A stretch of DNA of 20,407 nucleotides from CAJXZP01 sp049606935 (GTDB lineage Bacteria > Bacteroidota > Bacteroidia > Flavobacteriales_G > Salibacteraceae), in contig JBMYWA010000042.1 in assembly GCA_049606935.1 (NCBI GenBank), positions 1-20,407 on the forward strand, given 5' to 3'. Both the position numbers and the translations under genes were made by a program. Below, in pieces: positions 1 to 7,599 of the stretch (position 1 is its first letter; every line of letters starts with the position of its first letter). The notes under the pieces were generated by a model, which worked only from the letters and a program-made list of their open reading frames with translations, did not search any database and had not been told where the DNA came from.

Positions 1-584
1 TGGCCAATAAATGCAGGTAATACACGTCCATCATTTAATCGCATTCTAGGACCATAAGTGTTAAAGATTCTAACAATACGAGTTTCTACTCCGTGATAAG
101 TATGATAAGCCATTGTCATGGCTTCTTGAAACCTTTTTGCTTCATCATACACTCCACGAGGGCCAACGGGATTGACGTTACCCCAATAATCTTCTGTTTG
201 CGGATGCACATGAGGATCACCGTAAACTTCAGAAGTGGAAGCAATAATCATTCTGGCTACTTTTGCTTTCGCTAAACCCAAACAATTGTGAGTTCCTAAA
301 CTACCCACTTTTAGTGTTTGAATTGGGATCTTTAAATAGTCAATTGGACTAGCAGGAGATGCAAAATGTAAAATGTAGTCTAATTCTCCTGGAATATGGA
401 TATACTTAGATACATCGTGATTGTAAAACTCAAAATTTTGTAAAGGAAATAGGTGTTCAATGTTTTTTAGATCACCTGTAATTAGGTTATCCATTCCGAT
501 AACATAATATCCTTCTTTGATAAAACGATCACATAAGTGCGAACCTAAAAATCCTGCTGCTCCAGTAATTAAAACTTTTTTCAT
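1..584 (-). CDS. uxs: UDP-glucuronate decarboxylase (UDP-xylose synthase), N-terminal 194 residues, cut by window edge
   Basis: An extended short-chain dehydrogenase/reductase, read from an ATG at 584 and open to the left edge, so the 3' end is missing. The N-terminal Rossmann motif GAAGFLG lies at residues 8-14. The Ser/Tyr/Lys active-site elements are visible as STSEVYGDPHVHPQ (residues 117-130) and YDEAK (Tyr146, Lys150), followed by RIFNTYGPRM. The SEVYGDP..HPQ block and the PRGVYDEAKR block are typical of UDP-glucuronate decarboxylases, which oxidise and decarboxylate UDP-glucuronate to UDP-xylose with bound NAD. The gene begins 9 bases after the UDP-glucose dehydrogenase stop, so the two are very likely one operon, and the upstream enzyme makes exactly this substrate. 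Related epimerases or dehydratases (dTDP-glucose 4,6-dehydratase, GDP-mannose dehydratase) are less likely because of those motifs. Cytoplasmic; its product would feed surface polysaccharide or glycan synthesis. Confidence 0.87.
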   Translation of the reverse strand, partial: MKKVLITGAAGFLGSHLCDRFIKEGYYVIGMDNLITGDLKNIEHLFPLQNFEFYNHDVSKYIHIPGELDYILHFASPASPIDYLKIPIQTLKVGSLGTHNCLGLAKAKVARMIIASTSEVYGDPHVHPQTEDYWGNVNPVGPRGVYDEAKRFQEAMTMAYHTYHGVETRIVRIFNTYGPRMRLNDGRVLPAFIG

Positions 585-593
585 ATTGATAAA

Positions 594-1919
594 TTATGCC
601 ATTGTATTAATACCGATACAGTAATAATCAAATCCACGTTCCTTCATAGCCTCTGGAGAGTATACGTTCCTTCCATCAAAAACAACTGGAGAGTTTAGTG
701 ATGATTTAATTTTATCAAAATCAGGCACTCTAAATTCAGCCCATTCAGTAACCAACAATAATGCATCTGCGTTTGATAGGGCACTGTATTCTGAATCAGC
801 ATAAGTAATTTTATCACCAATGATGTGTTTTGCTTCTTCCACTGCGACTGGGTCATATGCGGTAACGCTTCCTCCTGCGGCTATTATTTTCTCAATTAAC
901 ACAATTGAAGGAGCTTCTCTCATGTCATCCGTATTAGGTTTAAAAGAAAGTCCCCACATGGCAAAATGCTTACCTTTTAAATCACCATTAAAATGATTTT
1001 TAAGCTTATTAAATAACACTTCTTTTTGGGAATAATTCACCGCTTCAACAGCTTTTAGAATTTGCATCTCATATCCGTTTTGATCAGCCGTTCTCACTAA
1101 TGCTTGAACATCTTTTGGAAAACAAGATCCACCATATCCAATTCCAGGATAAATAAATTTATTGCCAATTCTAGTATCTGTTCCAATACCTTTACGCACT
1201 AGATTAACATCTGCGCCCATAACCTCACAAAGATTTGCAATATCATTCATGAAACTAATTTTGGTAGCTAACATTGAATTTGCAGCATATTTGGTCATTT
1301 CAGCAGATGGGATATCCATGAAAATCACAGGATGTCCGTTTAGAACAAATGGTCTGTATAAACGGTCCATAATATCCTTGGCTTTATCACTGCTAACTCC
1401 AACCACGATTCTATCTGGCTTCATGAAATCATCAATTGCGGCCCCTTCTTTTAAAAATTCAGGGTTTGAGGCAACATCAAAATCAAGATTAGAATTTCTT
1501 TTTGCTAATGATTGAGTTAGTTCGTTTCTTACTTTTTCAGCGGTTCCAACAGGTACGGTACTTTTGGTAACTACAACCATATGATGGTTCATGTTATCTC
1601 CAATTTCTTTTGCCACTGCAAGAACATATTTTAGGTCAGCTGATCCATCTTCCCCTGGAGGTGTACCCACCGCAATAAATGAAGCTTCAGCTCCTTGAAT
1701 ACTTTCTGCTAATGAGGTAGAAAATTTCAATCTTCCTTTCTCATAGTTTCTTTTTACAATATCCTCTAGACCTGGCTCGTAAATAGGAAGGATTCCTTTT
1801 TTAAGGTTCTCAATTTTTTTTTGGTCGATATCTACACATGTTACCTCAATACCTACGTCACTTAAACAAGCACCGGTTACTAAACCAACATAACCTGTTC
1901 CAACTACTGCAATTTTCAT
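594..1919 (-). CDS. ugd: UDP-glucose 6-dehydrogenase
   Basis: Full-length 441-residue enzyme that oxidises UDP-glucose twice with NAD+ to give UDP-glucuronate. The N-terminal NAD-binding motif GTGYVGLVTG is at residues 7-16. NPEFLKEGAA (152-161) carries the conserved Glu of the active site, and the central dimerisation helix reads YAANSMLATKISFMNDIANL (211-230). The catalytic Cys266 lies in GYGGSCFPKD (261-270). A C-terminal UDP-binding domain contains WGLSFKPNTDDMREAPS. Length and motif order match the family, so no truncation is suspected. It is the first gene of a minus-strand operon with the decarboxylase gene 9 bases downstream. A putative -7 element lies about 50 bases upstream of the ATG. 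UDP-mannose or UDP-GlcNAc dehydrogenases share the fold; the UDP-glucose assignment rests on the close family motifs and the neighbour. Confidence 0.95.
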   Translation of the reverse strand: MKIAVVGTGYVGLVTGACLSDVGIEVTCVDIDQKKIENLKKGILPIYEPGLEDIVKRNYEKGRLKFSTSLAESIQGAEASFIAVGTPPGEDGSADLKYVLAVAKEIGDNMNHHMVVVTKSTVPVGTAEKVRNELTQSLAKRNSNLDFDVASNPEFLKEGAAIDDFMKPDRIVVGVSSDKAKDIMDRLYRPFVLNGHPVIFMDIPSAEMTKYAANSMLATKISFMNDIANLCEVMGADVNLVRKGIGTDTRIGNKFIYPGIGYGGSCFPKDVQALVRTADQNGYEMQILKAVEAVNYSQKEVLFNKLKNHFNGDLKGKHFAMWGLSFKPNTDDMREAPSIVLIEKIIAAGGSVTAYDPVAVEEAKHIIGDKITYADSEYSALSNADALLLVTEWAEFRVPDFDKIKSSLNSPVVFDGRNVYSPEAMKERGFDYYCIGINTMA

Positions 1920-1969
1920 ATTATTTTATATATAAATCCAAAGGATTAATGAATCAAAAATTTAACGTG

Positions 1970-2000
1970 CAAATTTAACGAAAATGAATCCTATTTAAAA
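1970..2000 (-). promoter_or_regulatory. Putative Bacteroidota-type promoter for ugd-uxs
   Basis: On the minus strand TAAATTTG (1977-1970) matches the Bacteroidota -7 consensus TAnnTTTG. Exactly 19 bases upstream is TTTT (2000-1997), a 3 of 4 match to the TTTG -33 element. The implied leader before the ATG at 1919 is about 45 bases. The assignment rests on motif and spacing only. Confidence 0.45.
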
Positions 2001-2093
2001 GGGAACTGAGCTATTTTACCTAAGACCAGTGAATGGATTCATATTGTTGAAAAGAATCTTTGAAGACCAGTAGTATTAGGATATATTCGTAAC

Positions 2094-2858
2094 ATGAATT
2101 GTAGAGTTTTATTGGTTTTTCTGGGACTTGTTTTGAGTTTGCAAAATTTATCTTTTGGCCAAGTGAGTGTGAAGGATTCAATAGTTTTTGCTCCCATTAT
2201 TGACTTTTCCTATGGGTACAAAGTTCCTGGGGGAGATTTGGATGAACGTTTCGGAGATCATTCTGAAATTGGAATTGGTTTCTTTATTAAAACTAGAAAA
2301 AACCTCTTGTACGGTGTTGATTGGAGTTATATGTTTGGAAATACTGTAAAGGATTTGAGTTTTCTCGAGGCTTTCACTGATGAAAATGGAGGTATTTTGG
2401 GAACCAATGGCTTGTACTCGGAGACATATTTTGTTGAAAGAGGGTATACATTATCAGCCAAAATTGGTCAAATTTTTAATCTTTTTTCGGTTAACCCAAA
2501 TTCTGGCATAATGATAATGGGAGGTATTGGGTTTATTCAACATAAAATTAAAATTGAGGATAAATTTCAGGAAGTGCCTTTACTTTCCTCAGATGGATAC
2601 TATCAGGGATATGACCGATTGACAAATGGATTGTTGTTAACAGAATTTATTGGTTATCGGTTATTAAGTAATCGAAGATTAATAAATGTTTTTGCAGGGG
2701 TTGAATTTAGTCAAGGGTTTACAAAAAATAGAAGAAACTATAATTTTGACACAGGTCTTAAGGATGATAAAAATAGGCTTGATACTACTTGGGGTATGAG
2801 AATCGGTTTTTCTCTTCCTCTATACAAACCTACCCCCCAAGAATACTATTATAGATAA
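2094..2858 (+). CDS. Secreted, probable outer-membrane beta-barrel protein of unknown function
   Basis: A 254-residue protein that I do not recognise as a named family. Residues 1-23 form a clear signal peptide (hydrophobic core FLGLVLSLQNLSF, predicted cleavage after FGQ). The rest alternates polar and hydrophobic residues with many Gly and aromatics (GIGFFIKTRKNLLYGVDWSY, IMIMGGIGFIQHKIKIE, TWGMRIGFSLPLY), as in small outer-membrane beta-barrels. The C-terminus ends in QEYYYR rather than a clean terminal Phe or Trp. There are no catalytic motifs. The TAA stop overlaps the ATG of the Kdo transferase gene by one base (TAATG), so the two are translated from one message. That pairing suggests, but does not prove, a role in envelope or LPS biogenesis. 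The start is the first ATG in frame and gives a complete signal peptide. Confidence 0.75.
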   Translation: MNCRVLLVFLGLVLSLQNLSFGQVSVKDSIVFAPIIDFSYGYKVPGGDLDERFGDHSEIGIGFFIKTRKNLLYGVDWSYMFGNTVKDLSFLEAFTDENGGILGTNGLYSETYFVERGYTLSAKIGQIFNLFSVNPNSGIMIMGGIGFIQHKIKIEDKFQEVPLLSSDGYYQGYDRLTNGLLLTEFIGYRLLSNRRLINVFAGVEFSQGFTKNRRNYNFDTGLKDDKNRLDTTWGMRIGFSLPLYKPTPQEYYYR

Positions 2859-4102
2859 TGAAATTACTGTATCAATTATCCATTCGCTTTTATTATGTAG
2901 TTATTTGGGTAGCTTCCTTTTTTAGTAGAAAGGCTTCTGAATGGATAAATGGTCGCAAAAGGGCGATTAATGAAATATTTGATTTTCAAGGACAAAATAA
3001 CAAGGTAATATGGTTTCATTGTGCCTCTTTGGGTGAGTTTGAACAAGGAAAACCGGTAATAGAATCGTTTAAATTATTAAACCCTGGTTGGAAAGTTGTA
3101 ATTACATTTTTCTCACCATCAGGATACAACACCCAAAAAAAATATGAATTGGCTGATTTGGTGACTTATTTACCAATCGATACGCCTAAAAATGTAAATC
3201 TATTTTTAGAATGTATTAAGCCCAATTTGGCAGTGTTTATAAAATATGAGTTTTGGTATGGTTATCTACAATCGCTAAGCAGAAAGAAAATACCAACGGT
3301 ATTTATTTCCGCATCTTTTCGTTATAAACAATTCTTTTTTAAGAGTTATGGTTCCTGGTTTTTATCTCATTTAAAGAATGTTACCTATTACTTCGTTCAA
3401 GATGAGCTATCAAAAGTTGTTCTTGCCCAACACGATATTACTCAAGTTTATGTTTCAGGAGATACCAGGTTTGATCGTGTATTACAGACATATTTAGCCA
3501 ATGAAGAGTTAGTCGAAATTGAAAGGTTTAAAGGGGATAAAAGTGTTTTGGTTTTTGGTAGTGCTTGGGACGTGGAATGGGATATTGCTTCTCATTTAGA
3601 TAGAGCGTTGTTAAAAGGATGGAAAGTAGTTATTGCTCCTCATGAAATTAATTTAACGAAAATTGAAAAAATTCGAAAACAACTAAATCATAAAAGCGTT
3701 TTGTTTTCGGAAATAATGCGAGATGGGAAAGGAGAATTTGACTTCTTAATTGTTGATACAATTGGTCATTTATCTAGAATATATAAATATGCCGATCTTG
3801 CCATTGTAGGAGGGGGATTCACTGATGGAATTCATAATATTTTGGAACCTCTTACTTTTGGTTCCCCAGTGTTATTTGGACCTTGTCACCAAAAGTTTTG
3901 GGAAGCTGAAGCGGCAATTAATTCAGGTGTGGGTTTTGAATTTGAAGATGCCAAAGATGGTTTAAAAACTGCTCTGAACCTTATGAATGTCTCGTTGGAT
4001 CAAAAAGAGCTAATGAAAGAAAAATGTAAAGAATTTATTACTTTTAATTCTGGAGCCACGAATCAAATTGTGAAATATTTAAATGATTTAGCTACAAAAT
4101 AG
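2858..4102 (+). CDS. waaA: 3-deoxy-D-manno-octulosonic acid (Kdo) transferase, GT30
   Basis: A 414-residue glycosyltransferase that moves Kdo from CMP-Kdo onto lipid IVA, the first step of LPS inner-core assembly, at the cytoplasmic face of the inner membrane. The N-terminus has a membrane-associating helix (residues 4-23). The family's catalytic Glu is seen as Glu60 in HCASLGEFEQGKPV (54-67). The C-terminal nucleotide-sugar-binding half contains GGGFTDGIHNILEPLTFGSP, a signature of this family that contacts CMP-Kdo. Length agrees with bacterial WaaA proteins. The ATG overlaps the stop of the preceding envelope-protein gene, implying translational coupling. No terminator hairpin is visible in the 7 bases before the converging lipoprotein gene. 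Whether it adds one or two Kdo residues cannot be read from the sequence. Confidence 0.95.
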   Translation: MKLLYQLSIRFYYVVIWVASFFSRKASEWINGRKRAINEIFDFQGQNNKVIWFHCASLGEFEQGKPVIESFKLLNPGWKVVITFFSPSGYNTQKKYELADLVTYLPIDTPKNVNLFLECIKPNLAVFIKYEFWYGYLQSLSRKKIPTVFISASFRYKQFFFKSYGSWFLSHLKNVTYYFVQDELSKVVLAQHDITQVYVSGDTRFDRVLQTYLANEELVEIERFKGDKSVLVFGSAWDVEWDIASHLDRALLKGWKVVIAPHEINLTKIEKIRKQLNHKSVLFSEIMRDGKGEFDFLIVDTIGHLSRIYKYADLAIVGGGFTDGIHNILEPLTFGSPVLFGPCHQKFWEAEAAINSGVGFEFEDAKDGLKTALNLMNVSLDQKELMKEKCKEFITFNSGATNQIVKYLNDLATK

Positions 4103-4109
4103 ACCAGAA

Positions 4110-4382
4110 TTACTTTCTGCCCTTTTTATTTGATGAACTACCTTTATGTTGGCGCTTTCTGAAGCTATTCTTTTGACTCCATTTTTTTGCCTTATAATTA
4201 GGCTTTTTATACTGTTGGTTGGAGTAACCACGTTTTTTCAACTTCTTATTCTGCTCAACTCTTGCGTTATATACTCGAGTGGATGAGTAGTAGACAGGTC
4301 TTCTACAAGAGGATACAAAAAGTATTACACCCAGCAATAAGACTGTAAAAAAATAACTTTTATGGCTGGAATGTTTTGACAT
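4110..4382 (-). CDS. Small, strongly basic lipoprotein of unknown function
   Basis: A 90-residue protein with an N-terminal hydrophobic segment (residues 10-24) ending in the lipobox VSSC (Cys26), so it should be lipidated by signal peptidase II. The 64 residues after the Cys contain about 23 Lys or Arg and a single Glu, in Lys-rich runs such as KKLKKRG, QQYKKPNYKAKK and FRKRQ. No domain is recognisable. Such basic low-complexity tails may bind LPS phosphates, nucleic acid or acidic glycans, but that is inference. It starts at an ATG and ends 7 bases from the convergent waaA stop. Neither a convincing promoter nor a terminator is visible. It could be a fast-evolving small lipoprotein; the lipobox and the low-complexity tail argue that it is a genuine protein. 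Confidence 0.7.
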   Translation of the reverse strand: MSKHSSHKSYFFTVLLLGVILFVSSCRRPVYYSSTRVYNARVEQNKKLKKRGYSNQQYKKPNYKAKKWSQKNSFRKRQHKGSSSNKKGRK

Positions 4383-4539
4383 TAAATGTTTCCTTTTTGT
4401 TCTTGTGTAAACGTAGAATCAATTGTATTAGTTTGTAACGGTAAAAGTAATTTTTTTTGCAAGTAATACAGGGTGTTTTTTCTGAAGTTATTTAACTTAA
4501 GTGTTAATATGTTTAAATAAAAAGTAAAATTTCAAGCAT

Positions 4540-4572
4540 AAAAAAAGCCTCTAAAACTTACGTTTTAGAGGC
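4540..4572 (-). terminator. Rho-independent terminator of the tRNA operon
   Basis: An 11-bp perfect stem (4547-4557 with 4562-4572) with a 4-base loop, followed on the minus strand by seven T (4546-4540). It starts five bases past the end of tRNA-Leu, so it ends the tRNA-Gly/tRNA-Leu transcript and insulates the lipoprotein gene downstream. Confidence 0.9.
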
Positions 4573-4576
4573 CTAG

Positions 4577-4661
4577 TACCCGGGGCGGGACTTGAACCCG
4601 CACGGACACAAAGTCCATTGGATTTTAAGTCCAACGTGTCTACCAATTCCACCACCTGGGC
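4577..4661 (-). tRNA. tRNA-Leu (anticodon UAA)
   Basis: An 85-base class II tRNA. On the minus strand the anticodon loop CTTAAAA (4629-4623) sits between TTGGA and TCCAA stems, giving anticodon TAA for UUA codons. The T arm is GCGGG-TTCAAGT-CCCGC, and there is a long variable arm (GGAC/GTCC) and discriminator A73. The 3' CCA is not encoded. The acceptor stem is GCCCAGG against CCCGGGT, which leaves an A5-C68 mismatch and a G1-T72 wobble. Second gene of a two-tRNA operon, 30 bases after tRNA-Gly. Confidence 0.96.
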
Positions 4662-4691
4662 ATTATTCAATAACCTTAGTTATTGAGACAG

Positions 4692-4764
<73 letters not shown>

Positions 4765-4828
4765 AATTTTTTATTTCAATTTTCTTTTCCCAAATTATTC
4801 AAAGAATTTGTCTTTCGTATTGGGGCAA

Positions 4829-4858
4829 CAAAAGTACATTTAAAATGTGTTTTACAAA
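4829..4858 (-). promoter_or_regulatory. Putative promoter of the tRNA-Gly/tRNA-Leu operon
   Basis: On the minus strand TTTG (4858-4855), an 18-base spacer and TACTTTTG (4836-4829) match the Bacteroidota -33/-7 consensus TTTG-N19-TAnnTTTG closely. It lies downstream of the mutS stop and about 65 bases before the tRNA-Gly 5' end, so the tRNAs are probably not dependent on mutS read-through. Confidence 0.65.
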
Positions 4859-4876
4859 GTTTTTTACATGAAAAAA

Positions 4877-7507
4877 TTAAGATTTTATCAGTTTATTTTT
4901 GATTTCATTTAATTTCATTAAAGCCTCTATTGGAGTAAGGGTATTGATGTTTGTATCCATTATAATGGTTTTCAGTTCCATAAGGGCTGGGTCATCCAAT
5001 TGAAAGAAGCTTAATTGCACATTCTGATCGTCTGAAGCTTCTTTAATAACATTTGAGTTTGAATCTTCAGAACGACTTTTTTCGAGTTTATTTAAGACCT
5101 CATTGGCTTTAGTAATTACTTTTGAAGGCATGCCTGCCATTTGGGCAACATGAATTCCAAAACTGTGATTACTTCCCCCTTCTTCTAATTTTCTAATAAA
5201 AACAATTTTTTTGTTTACTTCTTTAATGGAAACATTATAGTTTTTAATTCTTTGAAATGCTTTAGACATTTCATTTAACTCATGATAATGTGTGGCAAAA
5301 AGTGTTTTTGGCTTTTGTTTGGAGTTGTGAATGAATTCAGCAATAGCCCATGCAATGGAAACGCCATCGTATGTGCTAGTTCCTCTTCCTATTTCATCCA
5401 GCAGTATCAAACTCCTTTCGGATAAATTGTTTAGTATACTTGCAGTTTCGTTCATTTCTACCATAAAAGTAGATTCTCCCATTGAAATATTATCTGAGGC
5501 ACCAACTCGTGTAAAGATCTTATCAACTAATCCTATTTGTGCTTTATCAGCAGGTACATAACAGCCCATTTGAGCAAGTAGAACGATAAGAGCAGTTTGA
5601 CGAAGAAGAGCTGACTTACCCGACATGTTGGGACCCGTTATCATAATTAATTGTTGAGAGTCATTTTCTAAGGTGATATCGTTTGGTATATATTTTTCAC
5701 CTACGGGTAATAACTGTTCAATTACTGGATGCCTACCATTTTTTATTGTTAAGTCTAAGGAGTCATTGATTTCTGGTTGACAATAGTTTTGCTTTTGTGA
5801 TAACTTCGAAAAAGCAATTAAACAATCCATTTTTGCTACAATTCTTGCATTAGTTTGAATTGGTTCAATGAAGTTGATTAATTCTAATAATAGGTTGGAA
5901 AATATTTTGGTTTCAATACTTAGTATTTTGTCTTCTGCGCCTAGTATTTTTGTCTCATATTCTTTCAACTCCTCGGTAATATATCGTTCAGCATTGACAA
6001 GGGTTTGTTTTCTTGTCCATTCTGCTGGAACTTTATCCTTATAGGTGTTTCTCACCTCAAAGTAATAACCAAAAACATTATTGAAACCAATTTTAAGAGA
6101 AGGTATTTCGCTTATTTTGCTTTCTCTCTCTTGTAATTCTTTAAGGTATTGTTTTGAGTTGTTTAAAAGAAGTCTTAACTCGTCTAATTCTTGTGATACT
6201 CCATCTTTTATTGTTTGTCCCTTGCTCAAGGAAACAGGTGCCTCATCGTTTAATTCATGGTCAATTTTTTCTCTGATATCCGTGCAAGGGTTTAATAGAG
6301 AACCCAATGATTTTAATGGAGTACATGAATTATGTTTAGCTAGACCTATGATGGGTTCAATAGCAATCAAGCTTTTTTTTAGGGATACTACCTCGCGCGG
6401 ATTAATGCGCTGTAAGGCAACTTTAGATATGAGGCGTTCAAGGTCTCCAATAACTTTAATAGAGTCTAAAATACTATTAGCAATATCTTGATTTTCAATA
6501 AAGTGTTTAACTATTAATTGTCGGTCAAGAATAGGCTTTTCGTGTTTTAATGGTAGAGCAAGCCATCTTTTCATAAGACGCGAGCCCATAGGGCTACATC
6601 CATTATCTAATATATCAATTAATGTTTTTGCATTTTCGTTTGGCGAATTGAAAAGTTCTAGATTTCTAATCGTAAACCTATCCAACCACACATGATTTTC
6701 TTTTTCAATTCTTGAAATATTGTTAATATGACCTACTTTATGGTGTTGTGTATCTTTAAGGTAGTGAAGACAAGCTCCAGCGGCTACAATTCCCAGTTTT
6801 AGTTCATGGATTCCAAATCCCTTTAAATTTTTGGATTTAAAATGCTTTAGTAAAGATTCTGTGGAATATTCATTTGTAAATACCCATTCATCCAAATAAT
6901 AGATGTAATGACCAGAACCAAAGTTGTCAATAAATAACTCTTTTTTTTGTCGTTCTACAAGTATCTCGGTTGGGGCAAAACTTTGTATTAGCTTATCAAT
7001 GTAGTCAAATGATCCTTCTGTAGTTAAAAACTCTCCAGTAGATATGTCCAAGAATGCTACGCCAGCTTCTTTTTTGGAAAGAAAAACTGAGGCTAAGTAG
7101 TTGTTTTTATTATGGTCGAAGGTGTTCTCATGAGTAGAGACGCCAGGAGTTACTAGTTCGGTAATACCTCTTTTAACAATGTTTTTGGTTCCCTTGCTTA
7201 GGCTGCTATCTTCTAATTGATCACAAAGAGCTACTCTTTGGCCCGCTCGTACAAGTTTGGGTAGGTAAGTATCCAAAGAGTGATGAGGAAAGCCAGCTAA
7301 TTCAATTGTTGCTGCTGCCCCATTTTTTCTTTTTGTTAGTACAATTCCTAGAATTTTAGAAGCTTTAATAGCATCAGAACCAAAAGTTTCGTAAAAATCG
7401 CCTACTCGAAATAACAGTATGGCATCCGGATATTTTGATTTAAAGCTATTATATTGCCTCATTAAAGGAGTCTCTTTCTCAGAATCTTTCTTTTTCTTTG
7501 TAGCCAT
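4877..7507 (-). CDS. mutS: DNA mismatch repair protein MutS
   Basis: An 876-residue MutS1 that recognises mismatches and small loops and recruits MutL. The mismatch-reading motif F-x-E is seen as Phe38-Tyr39-Glu40 in FRVGDFYETFG. The connector, lever and clamp domains follow. The ATPase contains Walker A TGPNMSGKS (ending at residue 632) and Walker B LILLDEIGRG (Asp704-Glu705), then FATHYHEL. The C-terminal region ends with an LSFFQLDDP segment and a helical tail, as in full-length MutS. I chose the ATG at 7507. A TTG at 7543 would add 12 residues not expected from the family. The gene diverges from an RNA methyltransferase gene across about 90 bases. No terminator hairpin is visible before the tRNA promoter downstream. 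Confidence 0.97.
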   Translation of the reverse strand: MATKKKKDSEKETPLMRQYNSFKSKYPDAILLFRVGDFYETFGSDAIKASKILGIVLTKRKNGAAATIELAGFPHHSLDTYLPKLVRAGQRVALCDQLEDSSLSKGTKNIVKRGITELVTPGVSTHENTFDHNKNNYLASVFLSKKEAGVAFLDISTGEFLTTEGSFDYIDKLIQSFAPTEILVERQKKELFIDNFGSGHYIYYLDEWVFTNEYSTESLLKHFKSKNLKGFGIHELKLGIVAAGACLHYLKDTQHHKVGHINNISRIEKENHVWLDRFTIRNLELFNSPNENAKTLIDILDNGCSPMGSRLMKRWLALPLKHEKPILDRQLIVKHFIENQDIANSILDSIKVIGDLERLISKVALQRINPREVVSLKKSLIAIEPIIGLAKHNSCTPLKSLGSLLNPCTDIREKIDHELNDEAPVSLSKGQTIKDGVSQELDELRLLLNNSKQYLKELQERESKISEIPSLKIGFNNVFGYYFEVRNTYKDKVPAEWTRKQTLVNAERYITEELKEYETKILGAEDKILSIETKIFSNLLLELINFIEPIQTNARIVAKMDCLIAFSKLSQKQNYCQPEINDSLDLTIKNGRHPVIEQLLPVGEKYIPNDITLENDSQQLIMITGPNMSGKSALLRQTALIVLLAQMGCYVPADKAQIGLVDKIFTRVGASDNISMGESTFMVEMNETASILNNLSERSLILLDEIGRGTSTYDGVSIAWAIAEFIHNSKQKPKTLFATHYHELNEMSKAFQRIKNYNVSIKEVNKKIVFIRKLEEGGSNHSFGIHVAQMAGMPSKVITKANEVLNKLEKSRSEDSNSNVIKEASDDQNVQLSFFQLDDPALMELKTIIMDTNINTLTPIEALMKLNEIKNKLIKS

Positions 7508-7599
7508 TATGTGTTCCCTTCTGTGATAAGAATAAGGGTTCAAAATAAAAACATGCTAGAATATAGGTCTTTTTCTAGGCTACGGAATTGCGAATAGTT

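Noticed and set aside
1162..1515. A 117-codon plus-strand frame inside ugd
   Set aside because: It lies wholly within the conserved active-site region of ugd on the other strand, with no domain of its own. Similar shadows inside mutS, pdhC, pdhA, porV and porU were discarded for the same reason.
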